Shown here one piece after another: positions 8,140 to 16,280 of a stretch of 59,416 nt of DNA. Source of the DNA: Bacillota bacterium (GTDB lineage Bacteria; Bacillota; Clostridia; Oscillospirales; Acutalibacteraceae); contig JAEZFF010000032.1 in assembly GCA_023417635.1 (NCBI GenBank), positions 1-59,416 of the forward strand, given 5' to 3'. The notes under the pieces are model-generated. The model saw only the letters and a program-made list of their open reading frames with translations, searched no databases and was not told the origin of the DNA. Made by a program: the position numbers and the translations under genes. Positions within the stretch are counted from its first letter, which is position 1; the number at the start of each line of letters is the position of its first letter.

Positions 8140-8249
8140 TTACCGGTGCGTCACTTTTGCCCAGCCTCTGATACTTTTCGGCCCAGCTTTCGGGGATTTC
8201 CCCGGTGGCACGCACCCTTTCAAATCTTTCCTTTTCGTTTTCTGGCTTC

Positions 8250-8278
8250 ATTATAACGGGGAATGTTGTATATGTCAA
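8250..8278 (-). promoter_or_regulatory. Consensus sigma-A promoter of the large RNA
   Basis: TTGACA (8278-8273) and TATAAT (8255-8250) are separated by exactly 17 bp. The only in-frame ATG nearby overlaps the -10 (TATAATG), so the 43-codon frame that starts there would not be translated from this transcript. The predicted start is near 8243. Confidence 0.88.
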
Positions 8279-8337
8279 TAGTTTTTTAGAACATTTTTTA
8301 AAATATTAGTGTAAGTTTAAAAGTATTCATTTTCCTG

Positions 8338-8366
8338 TTGACTTTATGAGCATGGCAGGATAAAAT
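8338..8366 (+). promoter_or_regulatory. Promoter of the DUF1292 gene
   Basis: TTGACT (8338-8343) and TAAAAT (8361-8366) are spaced by 17 bp and lie 57 bp before the start codon. They are divergent from the large-RNA promoter, with about 60 bp of AT-rich DNA between. Confidence 0.7.
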
Positions 8367-8422
8367 AAGACCGAACCACAAAGACCTTTGAAGAGCACGT
8401 AAACAGCAAGGAGATGTTCCGT

Positions 8423-8746
8423 ATGCAGGACGATTTTGGCGAGGATCTGCTGACCCTGGTAGATGACGAGGGCAACGAGCATGAATTCGAAGTTCTGGAT
8501 GTCATAGACAATGACGACGGATGCTTCTATGCTTTGCTTCCTACTTTCGACGATCCAAAGGATCAGGTCGAAGCGGAAGGCGCTTACTATATTTTTGAAG
8601 CTATTGAAGAAGACGGCGAACAGCAGCTGGCGGAAGTAGAAGATGACGCTTTGCTGGACCGCCTTGAAAAAGAATTTGAAAGCCGCTTTGAAAGCCTTTA
8701 CAGCGACGAGGATGAAACCGACGAAACCGGCGAAGACGAAAACTAA
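8423..8746 (+). CDS. DUF1292 family protein (YrzB-like)
   Basis: A very acidic 107-residue protein beginning MQDDFGEDLLTLVDDEGNEHEFEVLDV, the typical DUF1292 opening. A conserved core YALLPTFDDP follows, then a Glu/Asp-rich tail after about residue 75. Function unknown in all bacteria. It usually sits near ruvX in Firmicutes, but here it is alone between two RNA genes. The ATG at 8423 is chosen because AAGGAGAT is 7 bp upstream; the ATG at 8414 abuts the ribosome site directly. Confidence 0.85.
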   Translation: MQDDFGEDLLTLVDDEGNEHEFEVLDVIDNDDGCFYALLPTFDDPKDQVEAEGAYYIFEAIEEDGEQQLAEVEDDALLDRLEKEFESRFESLYSDEDETDETGEDEN

Positions 8747-8789
8747 GTCGGCATCCTGCCTGGTGCGCGGACCGGTGTACAAATAACCC

Positions 8790-8950
8790 TACAATTTTGA
8801 ATCGGGAGCTTTGCTCCGGCGGCGGACTTCAGACCTCCCGGCTTATGCCGGACGAAGGGAGTGCGAAACCGTTGGGCTGGCACCCACCTGCTTACAGTAG
8901 CAGGTTATTCAGCACCTTACGGCCAGGCGGGCTTTTCATGAAAATTGAAA
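8790..8950 (+). ncRNA. ssrS: Probable 6S RNA
   Basis: The stretch carries features I associate with 6S RNA, the promoter mimic that binds sigma-A RNA polymerase. The terminal helix is CAAUUUU (8792-8798) with AAAAUUG (8941-8947). In the body, a GACCUCCCG arm pairs with GAAGGGAG, then GAAACCGUUGGGCUGGCACCCACCU leads into a strong hairpin, ACCUGCU-UACAG-UAGCAGGU, and UUAUUCAGC. The CACCU..AGGUUA.UCAGC order parallels E. coli 6S. It has no open frame and is followed by a terminator. Ends are approximate. Confidence 0.75.
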
Positions 8951-8990
8951 GGACCCCTTTCGGTGAAAACCGAAGGGGGTCCTTCTTTTT
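8948..8990 (+). terminator. Terminator after the 6S-like RNA
   Basis: AAGGACCCC..CGG pairs with CCG..GGGGTCCTT and is followed by CTTTTT. It also separates this unit from the convergent ABC permease gene. Confidence 0.88.
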
Positions 8991-9023
8991 ATTCTCTCTG
9001 TGTCATTTTGCCGGCTACGGCCT

Positions 9024-10196
9024 TTATGCGGCCAAGCGCCTGCGTTTGCCGGCAACTAAACCGAGCGCTACAAACGCCGCCGCGAAAAGCAGCTGCATCA
9101 GCATACCGTTTATGACGGGCGCAAGATTTGCAGCGCTGAAATTCTTCATCGTTCCGAGCGTTTCATTGGCCTTCACATACCAGTAAGCAGGCGTAAAACT
9201 TGCGACTTTCAGTACCGTGTCGTTTAAAAAACGCTGTGGGATAAACACGCCGGAAATGAAACTTGGGCCAAGGGCACACACATTGGCCACGGCACTGATT
9301 GCCTCTTTGCCTTTTACCAGATTGCCGACAAGGAAGCTGATACCGACAACCGACAGCAGGCACGCAAAGGAGTTGAGTAATTGGTAAGGCATCGTGCGCG
9401 TAAAAAAGTGCACGGGGTCAAGCACCATGCAGGGTAAAAGGAGTACCAGCCAGACGGCGACGGAAAATATGGAAATTGCAAGAAGGTACTGCCCGCTGTA
9501 ATTTCGTGGGCGGATGGGGGAACAAAATGTACGGCTGCGCAGGTCATGGTCGTTAAATACTTCCATTATAACAGACACACCGAAAATCAGCACCGCCGTC
9601 AGGCAGTAGAACAGGTAGTTGTAATAATAAGACGTGAAAGGTTCTTCCGTATCATCTGCCTTGTGCTGCTGATGATTCAGCTGAACGGAAACCGTTTTGT
9701 CCATGTCATTTTTCAGGTGTTCCACCAGCTCCGCCTGTGTAATGTTTTGCTCGCCTTTCACATAAAAAGCGGCGGTATTGAGGTACCGGTCGATTTTCAT
9801 GTTGAGGAAAGCATTGTAAACGGAATCCGGCACAGATGTCCGCTCCAGGTTCACTTTTTCGCCCTTCAAAAACTTTTTAGTAAAGCCCTTCGGCACACGC
9901 ACAATGTAAGTCACATTGCGGTAAAAAAGTGCATCCTGCCGCGCTTCCAGCGTATCCGGTATGCTGACAAAATCCGCCGACTTGGAAAGTTCCTGCTTCA
10001 GCCCCGCCACAAGCGGAGTGTTTTCTTCGCTGTAAAAGGCAACGCTGGTCTTTTCCGCCGTATATCCTCTGTTTCCCGGCGCTTTCGCGGAAGCCAGGGA
10101 AACTGTTATGGCAATGCCCAGAAAAATAAAAACATAAATCATCATGGTGATTTTATTTTTCTTTATAATCTTCATACAGAGCTTAAAGACTTGCAT
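9024..10196 (-). CDS. ABC-2 type transporter permease (second)
   Basis: A 390-residue membrane subunit with the ABC-2/YhgE-like plan: one N-terminal membrane helix (about 15-35), a ~150-residue extracytoplasmic domain, then a cluster of five to six helices from about residue 195 to the end (including YLFYCLTAVLIFGVSVIM and LLPCMVLDPVHFF). It is likely half of an efflux pump with the upstream permease. Its start overlaps the preceding permease gene by 14 bp, indicating one operon with the ATPase. Substrate unknown; drug, lipid or peptide efflux are all possible. Confidence 0.85.
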   Translation of the reverse strand: MQVFKLCMKIIKKNKITMMIYVFIFLGIAITVSLASAKAPGNRGYTAEKTSVAFYSEENTPLVAGLKQELSKSADFVSIPDTLEARQDALFYRNVTYIVRVPKGFTKKFLKGEKVNLERTSVPDSVYNAFLNMKIDRYLNTAAFYVKGEQNITQAELVEHLKNDMDKTVSVQLNHQQHKADDTEEPFTSYYYNYLFYCLTAVLIFGVSVIMEVFNDHDLRSRTFCSPIRPRNYSGQYLLAISIFSVAVWLVLLLPCMVLDPVHFFTRTMPYQLLNSFACLLSVVGISFLVGNLVKGKEAISAVANVCALGPSFISGVFIPQRFLNDTVLKVASFTPAYWYVKANETLGTMKNFSAANLAPVINGMLMQLLFAAAFVALGLVAGKRRRLAA

Positions 10197-11319
10197 ACTT
10201 CCGCCTCCTGATGATAAAATACGTCACCGCGCAGAATACCACGGCAAACGCGCCCAGCAGCCCAATATTCAGCCAATACCTCTCATAACCGCTGTAGTAG
10301 TAGAGGCAGTAGAACGCATCGCTTACCAAGGCAACCGGGTTCAGGTAGTTCACAAGGGGTGCATTTTGCTGCACAACGGTTTTTAGGCCCTGGTACATCA
10401 TGCCGGAAAGGACGCAGCCTGACATAAAGAAGGTCAGCAAAATGCCAACCTTTAAGTTTTCATTGCTTTTCACAATGGCGCCAATAAACGCGCCCGCGGA
10501 AAGGCCAACCAGGCACCCCACAAACGATGTGAAAACGACAAACCCTGTTTTTGGCCCAAAGTCGATTCCAAGGCAGTACCGCAGGAATGCAAGCTGAATC
10601 AGGATTTCAGCAAAATCCACAGTCAGCGAAGCCGCCATGCTGTAAAGAAAGGTTTTCAGTTTGTGCACGGGTGCCAGGTTCACGCGCACCGCGCGCTGGG
10701 AAAGGTCGGCCTGAATATCCGTAATCTCGCGCATCCCCCAAAAGCAGCCGTACATACACGCCATGGCAACAAGCGAATAAAAATAGGCAAGGGAGTTATC
10801 CGGTTTGGCGTCGCTGATTGGTTTTTCCTTCAGGTACTCCGTCTGCGTTTTCAGGTTTTCGGCAAGTTTCTGCATTGCGGCGGGGTTTTCCTTCAGTACA
10901 GATGAAACAGCGGAGTTCGTCTGCATATAGCTTTCCGCAAACGTCTGAATGATGCTCACGTTTAAGCCGGATTTATTCACGGTTAAACCGATTTTGTCGC
11001 CTGCCGTAAGCACGCCGTCCACGTTTCCGTCCGCCAGCAGCTTTGCGGCATTCTCTTTTGTCGTTTCCGTCAAAGCGAAGATATGACCTTTCCCTTCGGA
11101 GACGCTTTTCAGTGCCGTGCGAAAATTCGTATCATTTTGGTACGCCGCATCGTTCACAACAGCAACCGGCACCGGGTGAAAATTCTCTGCCGTGGCAAGA
11201 TTCCGCAGCGAAAGGCTAAAGAAAAGGGCCAGCAGAATTGGAAATAGTAAAGTCCAAAAAATCGTCATGTGGTTGCGCAGTAGGCATTTCAGCCGGTAGG
11301 TAAAAATATGTGCAAACAT
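10183..11319 (-). CDS. ABC-2 type transporter permease (first)
   Basis: A 378-residue permease with the same architecture as its downstream neighbour: membrane helix at about 16-38 (FWTLLFPILLALFFSLSL), a large external loop, and a C-terminal membrane bundle from about 175 to 370 ending in a basic tail (IIRRRKYASL). Two paralogous permeases suggest a heterodimeric channel. It begins 16 bp after the ATPase gene. Confidence 0.87.
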   Translation of the reverse strand: MFAHIFTYRLKCLLRNHMTIFWTLLFPILLALFFSLSLRNLATAENFHPVPVAVVNDAAYQNDTNFRTALKSVSEGKGHIFALTETTKENAAKLLADGNVDGVLTAGDKIGLTVNKSGLNVSIIQTFAESYMQTNSAVSSVLKENPAAMQKLAENLKTQTEYLKEKPISDAKPDNSLAYFYSLVAMACMYGCFWGMREITDIQADLSQRAVRVNLAPVHKLKTFLYSMAASLTVDFAEILIQLAFLRYCLGIDFGPKTGFVVFTSFVGCLVGLSAGAFIGAIVKSNENLKVGILLTFFMSGCVLSGMMYQGLKTVVQQNAPLVNYLNPVALVSDAFYCLYYYSGYERYWLNIGLLGAFAVVFCAVTYFIIRRRKYASL

Positions 11320-11335
11320 TCGGTTCCCTCCCCCC

Positions 11336-12268
11336 TTAATCCCGCAGCTCTTTGCCGGTCATTTCGAGGAAAACGTCGTTAAGAGTTGGCATTTCCGAGT
11401 AAATATGCCCGTAAGCCATCTGATGCTGTTTTAAAGAATCCAGCACGTTTTCCAGGTTGTTTTTCCCGCGGGCTGATTTCACACTGAGCTCTTTGCCGCT
11501 GTACTCCACGGAAATTACACCCGGCAACGCACGCAGCATCATAAGCTGCTCTTCCGTTGGCGCTGCCATTTCCACTGTAATTTTTTCGCCAAGCGAAATC
11601 ATGCTTTTCAGCTTCTCTTTCGTTCCGTTCGCAATGACCTGCCCTTTGTCGAGAATCACAATGCGGGAACAGATCTGCTCCACTTCCTCCATGTAATGGG
11701 AAGTGTAAACGACCGTTGCGCCTTCTCGATTCAGGCGCTGGATGCCTTCCAGAATATTATTGCGGCTCTGTGGGTCGACAGCAACAGTAGGCTCATCAAG
11801 GATAATCAGCCTTGGCTTGTGCGCAATGCCGCAGGCAATGTTCAGGCGGCGCAGCAGGCCGCCTGAAAGCTTCTTCGGGCGGAATTTACGAAAATCATTC
11901 AGGCCGACAAAGTCGATGGCTTCTTCCACAAGTTCTTTTCGCTTTGCCTTATCCGAAACATAAAGCCCGCAGAAATAATCGATATTTTCATAAACTGTCA
12001 GTTCATCAAACACCGCAACGTTTTGCATAACCACGCCGATGTTGCGCTTAATGTCGTAGGCGTCCGGCCTCATGGGCTGGTCAAAGATTTTAATTTCACC
12101 TTTGTCGTAGCTCAGAAGCGAAAGGATGCAGTTGATGGTTGTTGTTTTTCCGGAACCGTTCGGCCCAAGCAGGCCGAGAATTTCGCCTTCGTCTACCTCA
12201 AGCGAAAGATGGTCAAGCGCCACAAGGTCGCCATAGCGTTTTACCAGGTTTTTCACACTGATTACCAT
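11336..12268 (-). CDS. ABC transporter ATP-binding protein
   Basis: A 310-residue ATPase energising the two permeases. Walker A is GPNGSGKTT (about 35-43), the signature is LSGGLLRRLNIA (about 138), Walker B is RLIILDEP with DEPTVAVDP, and the switch His is in TSHYMEEV. The C-terminal ~90 residues form the accessory domain common in DrrA/CcmA-type exporters. It is the first gene of the operon and diverges from the kinase gene. A GTGACAttTGTCAC dyad lies in the shared upstream region, so control by the neighbouring two-component system is likely. Confidence 0.92.
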   Translation of the reverse strand: MVISVKNLVKRYGDLVALDHLSLEVDEGEILGLLGPNGSGKTTTINCILSLLSYDKGEIKIFDQPMRPDAYDIKRNIGVVMQNVAVFDELTVYENIDYFCGLYVSDKAKRKELVEEAIDFVGLNDFRKFRPKKLSGGLLRRLNIACGIAHKPRLIILDEPTVAVDPQSRNNILEGIQRLNREGATVVYTSHYMEEVEQICSRIVILDKGQVIANGTKEKLKSMISLGEKITVEMAAPTEEQLMMLRALPGVISVEYSGKELSVKSARGKNNLENVLDSLKQHQMAYGHIYSEMPTLNDVFLEMTGKELRD

Positions 12269-12354
12269 TGGAATCCCTCTCTCTCTTTCTCGTCTGCTTC
12301 ACAGTTTACTACTGCACAGGATGTTTTGGCAGTGTAATCCGTCAGCAGTTTGAG

Positions 12355-12368
12355 GTGACATTTGTCAC
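12355..12368. promoter_or_regulatory. Perfect dyad between exporter and kinase genes, candidate operator
   Basis: GTGACA-TT-TGTCAC is a perfect 6-bp inverted repeat in the 183-bp divergent spacer. LuxR/NarL-type regulators such as the one encoded at 13534 bind short inverted repeats of this size. The assignment is inference. Confidence 0.45.
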
Positions 12369-12451
12369 AATCTTCCCTTCCCGCTGCCAAAATTGCCATT
12401 GCCGCCGGGCGCCTGGAATGGTAGAATAGGAAAAAAGGGAGGGGAAACGCC

Positions 12452-13537
12452 GTGAAAATGCCGACAGCTGAATTCTGCGACCGCTTGATTCTGTTTTTCT
12501 GCTGCCTGGCGGCCTATTTCTCCGCCCCCGAAGCATACCGTGACGTCACACCGATTCTTGCCGCTGTGCTTGTGTCTTCCCTGCTGGATTATCTTTCGCA
12601 GAAAGCCGTAGCACCCATCCTTACCACATTGTTCCTTGCGTGGTGTACGCTGATGCCGTCCTCATCGTTTTTTTTGCCGCTCGTACTTTATAATGCCCTG
12701 TTTTCGCCCTGCTGGCCCATTTGCTTGTTGGCAGCCGTGCCGCTCATTCGTTTCAGCAAAACCGCCTCCGTTTCTTCGTTCGTGTTTCTCTGTATCCTGC
12801 TTGTACTAAGCGGCTGGCTCCGCCGCCGCACCAGCCTGCTGGAAAACCTGAAAACAGAGCGGAACCAGCTGCGCGACAGTGCCCGTGAGCTTTCTATGAA
12901 ATTAAAGCGCCAGAACCGTGAACTGCTGGAAAAGCAGGACGCCGAAATCAGCTCAGCCGCTCTGCAGGAACGTGGACGCATTGCACGCGAAATTCACGAC
13001 AGTGTAGGGCATCTGCTTTCCAGCGCGCTGCTGCAGGTTGGCGCACTGCTCGCCATAAACCGCGACGAAAAAACGCGCGGCGGCCTTTCCACCCTGCATG
13101 ACACATTGAATGAAGCCATGAACAGTATCCGCCGCAGCGTCCATGACCTGCACGACGAATCCGTTGACCTTTATGAGCAGCTGTACCGGCTTACAAAGTC
13201 GTTTTCATTCTGCCCGCTCGCTTTCCGCTATGAGCTGGAAACCGACCCCCCTGCAAAAGTAAAATACGCTTTTCTTGCCATTACAAAGGAGGGGCTTACC
13301 AATATTGTGCGCCACTCCAAAGCTACAGCCGCTTCGCTTTTGCTGCGTGAACACCCGGCCTTTTACCAGTTTATCCTCGAAGATAACGGGCCTGTAGAGG
13401 ATTACCGCCCGGAAAATGGCATCGGCCTGCAGAATATCCGCGAACGGGTCGAAACGTTTCGCGGCGTTTTGAACATCACAGCGGAAAACGGATTTCGCAT
13501 TTTTATTTCCATACCGAAAGGGGAAGCAAAACAGTGA
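12452..13537 (+). CDS. NarL-type sensor histidine kinase
   Basis: A 361-residue kinase with about four N-terminal membrane helices (12-123) and almost no external loop, typical of intramembrane-sensing kinases that watch exporters or the envelope. A coiled coil (about 125-165) leads to the HisKA_3 dimerisation box ERGRIAREIHDSVGH with phospho-acceptor His182. The HATPase domain carries TKEGLTNIVRHSKA and NGIGLQNIRERV. The start GTG 12452 has GGAGGGG 7 bp upstream. The stop overlaps the regulator start (GTGA). Confidence 0.9.
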   Translation: MKMPTAEFCDRLILFFCCLAAYFSAPEAYRDVTPILAAVLVSSLLDYLSQKAVAPILTTLFLAWCTLMPSSSFFLPLVLYNALFSPCWPICLLAAVPLIRFSKTASVSSFVFLCILLVLSGWLRRRTSLLENLKTERNQLRDSARELSMKLKRQNRELLEKQDAEISSAALQERGRIAREIHDSVGHLLSSALLQVGALLAINRDEKTRGGLSTLHDTLNEAMNSIRRSVHDLHDESVDLYEQLYRLTKSFSFCPLAFRYELETDPPAKVKYAFLAITKEGLTNIVRHSKATAASLLLREHPAFYQFILEDNGPVEDYRPENGIGLQNIRERVETFRGVLNITAENGFRIFISIPKGEAKQ

Positions 13538-14142
13538 AAGTTCTTGTCATAGATGACGACCGGCTTGTTTCTGCCTCGCTGAAAACAATTTTGGAATCCG
13601 ACAGCGGCATCCAGGTGGTTGGCACTTTCAACAGCGGCAGGGAAGCCGCCGCGCAGTATGCCGCCCAGAAACCAGATGTCCTATTGATGGATATCCGCAT
13701 GGAAGGCATGACGGGCCTGGAAGCAGCAAAAGAAATCCTGAAGGATTTCCCCGACGCGAAAATCCTTTTTCTCACCACTTTCGCCGACGACGAATATATT
13801 GCGCAGGCCCTGCAAATCGGCGCAAAGGGCTACCTGCTGAAGCAGAACTTTGAAGCGATTATCCCTTCGGTAAAAGCGGTTTGCGCCGGGCAGCGTGTTT
13901 TCGGCGATGAGGTAGTTTCCCGTATGCCAACCATGCACAGCGGGAATCTTTCTTCTTTCGGCCTGACCAGCCGGGAAACAGAGCTGCTGACGCAGGTTGC
14001 CGATGGGCTTTCCAACCGGGAAATTTCAGAAAAACTTTTTTTAAGCGAAGGCACCGTGCGCAACTACATTAGCTCTTTGCTGGAAAAGCTTGGCCTGCGT
14101 GACCGTACACAGCTTGCCGTTTTTTATTATAAGAATACCTAA
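13534..14142 (+). CDS. NarL/LuxR-family response regulator
   Basis: A 202-residue regulator: receiver domain with acidic pocket Asp7-9, phospho-acceptor Asp53 (LLMDIRM) and Lys104 (YLLKQ), then a LuxR-type helix-turn-helix (LTSRETELLTQVADGLSNREISEKL..SEGTVRNYISSLLEKL, about 138-195). It is the cognate partner of the overlapping kinase gene. Probable targets include the divergent ABC exporter. Confidence 0.92.
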   Translation: MKVLVIDDDRLVSASLKTILESDSGIQVVGTFNSGREAAAQYAAQKPDVLLMDIRMEGMTGLEAAKEILKDFPDAKILFLTTFADDEYIAQALQIGAKGYLLKQNFEAIIPSVKAVCAGQRVFGDEVVSRMPTMHSGNLSSFGLTSRETELLTQVADGLSNREISEKLFLSEGTVRNYISSLLEKLGLRDRTQLAVFYYKNT

Positions 14143-14146
14143 AGCG

Positions 14147-14189
14147 AAGCGGCATCCCAAGGCCGAAAGCCCGGGATGCCGCTTTTTTA
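14147..14189. terminator. Terminator between the regulator and amt genes
   Basis: AAGCGGCATCCC (14147-14158) and GGGATGCCGCTT (14173-14184) form a perfect 12-bp stem followed by TTTTT on the plus strand. The neighbouring genes converge. Confidence 0.9.
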
Positions 14190-14228
14190 TTTCTGTGAAT
14201 CTTCTCTTTTTACAAAGGTTCCGTGTAC

Positions 14229-16259
14229 TCAGTCCCCTTGCAGCGCTTCGTACCCTTCTTCTCCGGTACGGATTTTAACCACATTTTCCACGTCGTAGAC
14301 AAAAATCTTTCCGTCGCCGATGTGGCCGGTGTAAAGCACCTTTTTCGCCGTTTCAATCACTCTGCGCACCGGAATCTTGGCAAGCACAATTTCAACCTGC
14401 ACTTTCGGCAGCAGCGTAACTTCTGTGGAAACGCCGCGGTAATACTCCGGTTTGCCCTTTTGGGCACCGCAGCCAAGGACCTGAGTCACCGTCATGCCCA
14501 TAACACCAAGTTTGTTCATGGCTTCCTTAAAGGCTTCAAAGCGGCTCTGCTTCATCAGCACAACAACTTTGGTCAGTTTCGCAGCCTTTCCGGTTTCCGC
14601 AGAATCATCGGTAAGGTCAACAACCGGAACTGCTTTTTCTATGGCAGCTTCCTGTACGGCTGCTTCCTGTGCCTTCTGAGCCATGTCGAAATCCTGGAAG
14701 CGTTCCAGCTGCTTAATCTCCGCGTCGTCGCTCGAAATTTCGTCGAGGTCACAGCGGATCAGCTGGCTGTCCGGGTAGGCCAGAACACCCATCTCCGGAA
14801 GGTCAAGGCCTTCAATTTCCGTTTCCGGATCCACGCGCAGGCCCCAGGTCTTATCCAGGATACGGAAGAAAAGATACGATACGCCAAAGCCCCAGATAAA
14901 CAGCACAGCCACCGCAATCAGCTGCGCTGCAAACTGTGAGGCATCGCCGTAGAACAAGCCGCGTACGCCGCCGGAAACACCGTTAATGCCGTCGCCGTAT
15001 TTGCCGTCTGCAAACAGTCCGAGGGCAATAATACCCCAAAGGCCGTTGACGCAATGGACAGAGATGGCACCCACAGGGTCGTCAAGTTTCAGCTTGTTTT
15101 CTACGAAAGGAACCGCAAAGCAGACAAGCAGACCGGAAATAAGGCCAATCACAAAAGCGGAGATGCCGTCTACAAACGCGCACGGCGCGGTAATGGCAAC
15201 CAGCCCTGCCAAACTTCCGTTCGCCGTCATGGAAGGATCCGGCTTGCCGAACTTGCCCCACATGTAGAACATCGCCGTTAGGCCTCCTACAGCACCGGCT
15301 ATCATGGTGTTGGTTGCCACAACGGAAAGGCGGCAGTCGGAAGCGTTCAGCGTAGAGCCAGCATTGAATGAGAACCAGCAGAAGAAAAGGACAATGGTGC
15401 CAATAATGGCCATTGGAATGTCATGCCCCGGAAAAGCACGCGAAGTGCCGTCTTTTTTGAACTTCCCGATTCTTGGGCCAATGACAATCGCGCCCGCAAG
15501 CGCCAGCATCCCGCCCATGGAGTGAACAACGGCAGAACCCGCAAAGTCCACCACGCCATGGCCAAGGCCGAAGTTTTTGCCCAAAGTGGAAAGCCATCCT
15601 CCGCCCCACACCCAGTTGGCAAACAGCGGGTACAGGAACATGGAAATAAAAAACGAGGTAATCACCACAGCAGAGTATTTCACACGCTCTGCCATAGCGC
15701 CCGTAGGAATGGTTACGGTTGTGTCCATGAAAACCATTTGGAAGAAAAACATTGCGTAAACACCGGCGTCATAGGTTCCGTTCATCAGGAAACCTTTATA
15801 GCCGAAGATTCCGCCGAAGCCCGGTATGGTTGCAAGGCCGTTCAGTACGGATGTTCCGGCACCAAGGGTCGCTGTACCGCCGGAACCGCCCATCTGAAGC
15901 GCGAAGCCAACTAAGAAGTAGCCAACTGCGCCCACAAGGAAAACCATGAAATTCATCGTCATGGTGTGCGCCGCATTTTTTGCGCGGCAGAAGCCCGTTT
16001 CCACCATTGCAAAGCCGCACTGGAAGAAAAACACCATAAAAGCGCAAATCATAATCCAAACGTAGTTGGAACCTAACAGAGCTTTGTTTGCCGTCGCCGC
16101 AACCGTGTTCAGAGTCTCCCCACTCTTAACCGCCGCATAGGTAGCGCCCGTCGGATCTGCTGCATTCTGCGTATGAACATCATTTGCAATCATCAGCCCA
16201 AGAACAATTAAAGTCAGCAGGATGCCAACAATGGCAAGCGCTTTCTTATGCTTTTTCAA
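14229..16259 (-). CDS. amt: Ammonium transporter fused to a C-terminal PII domain
   Basis: A 676-residue fusion. Residues ~60-470 are an Amt/Mep ammonium channel: pore twin histidines His246 (AVVHSMGG) and His402 (VHCVNGLWG), plus the family's GHDIPMAIIGTI. An extra N-terminal hydrophobic helix comes first. After an acidic/Ala-rich linker (~480-560), residues 562-676 are a full PII (GlnB/GlnK) domain ending TGHIGDGKIFVYDVENVVKI. The usual partner that plugs the channel is thus covalently attached. In the T-loop the uridylylated Tyr51 position is Thr612 (YYRGVST), so no uridylylation is expected; ATP/ADP and 2-oxoglutarate sensing remains plausible. TTG 16259 is preferred to ATG 16268, which abuts GGGAG. 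Confidence 0.92.
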   Translation of the reverse strand: MKKHKKALAIVGILLTLIVLGLMIANDVHTQNAADPTGATYAAVKSGETLNTVAATANKALLGSNYVWIMICAFMVFFFQCGFAMVETGFCRAKNAAHTMTMNFMVFLVGAVGYFLVGFALQMGGSGGTATLGAGTSVLNGLATIPGFGGIFGYKGFLMNGTYDAGVYAMFFFQMVFMDTTVTIPTGAMAERVKYSAVVITSFFISMFLYPLFANWVWGGGWLSTLGKNFGLGHGVVDFAGSAVVHSMGGMLALAGAIVIGPRIGKFKKDGTSRAFPGHDIPMAIIGTIVLFFCWFSFNAGSTLNASDCRLSVVATNTMIAGAVGGLTAMFYMWGKFGKPDPSMTANGSLAGLVAITAPCAFVDGISAFVIGLISGLLVCFAVPFVENKLKLDDPVGAISVHCVNGLWGIIALGLFADGKYGDGINGVSGGVRGLFYGDASQFAAQLIAVAVLFIWGFGVSYLFFRILDKTWGLRVDPETEIEGLDLPEMGVLAYPDSQLIRCDLDEISSDDAEIKQLERFQDFDMAQKAQEAAVQEAAIEKAVPVVDLTDDSAETGKAAKLTKVVVLMKQSRFEAFKEAMNKLGVMGMTVTQVLGCGAQKGKPEYYRGVSTEVTLLPKVQVEIVLAKIPVRRVIETAKKVLYTGHIGDGKIFVYDVENVVKIRTGEEGYEALQGD

Positions 16260-16280
16260 AATTACCATCTCCCGTATCTG

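Larger units (their letters stand above)
7547..8243 (-). ncRNA. Large structured non-coding RNA (about 697 nt), family not recognised
   Basis: An unassigned transcription unit runs from a perfect consensus promoter (8250-8278) to a strong terminator (7547-7578), with no open frame longer than about 45 codons. The RNA has many self-complementary elements: GGUGCGU/ACGCACC enclosing a CGGGG-AAAU-CCCCG hairpin; AAACAGC/GCUGUUU; AACGGAAA/UUUCCGUU (8 bp); UCCUUU/AAAGGA; CAAUGC/GCAUUG; CGGGU/ACCCG around CUUC-GAUUA-GAAG; GUAC-UGA-GUAC; CCGUGC-GGCC-GUACGG; and UACCAC/GUGGUA near the 3' end. It is not RNase P, tmRNA, SRP or 6S by their conserved motifs. The size fits ornate large RNAs; ROOL is the first model to test. 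Boundaries are inferred from promoter and terminator. Confidence 0.72.

Noticed and set aside
7547..8243. RNase P RNA, tmRNA or SRP RNA
   Set aside because: The conserved RNase P GAAAGUCC-type core, tRNA-like ends with a tag frame, and the SRP tetraloop domain were not found in this sequence.
8124..8252. A 43-codon minus-strand frame (MKPENEKERFERVRATG..)
   Set aside because: Its ATG overlaps the -10 box of a perfect promoter, and it has no ribosome site, so it cannot be translated from that transcript; the DNA is better explained by the 5' helix of the large RNA.
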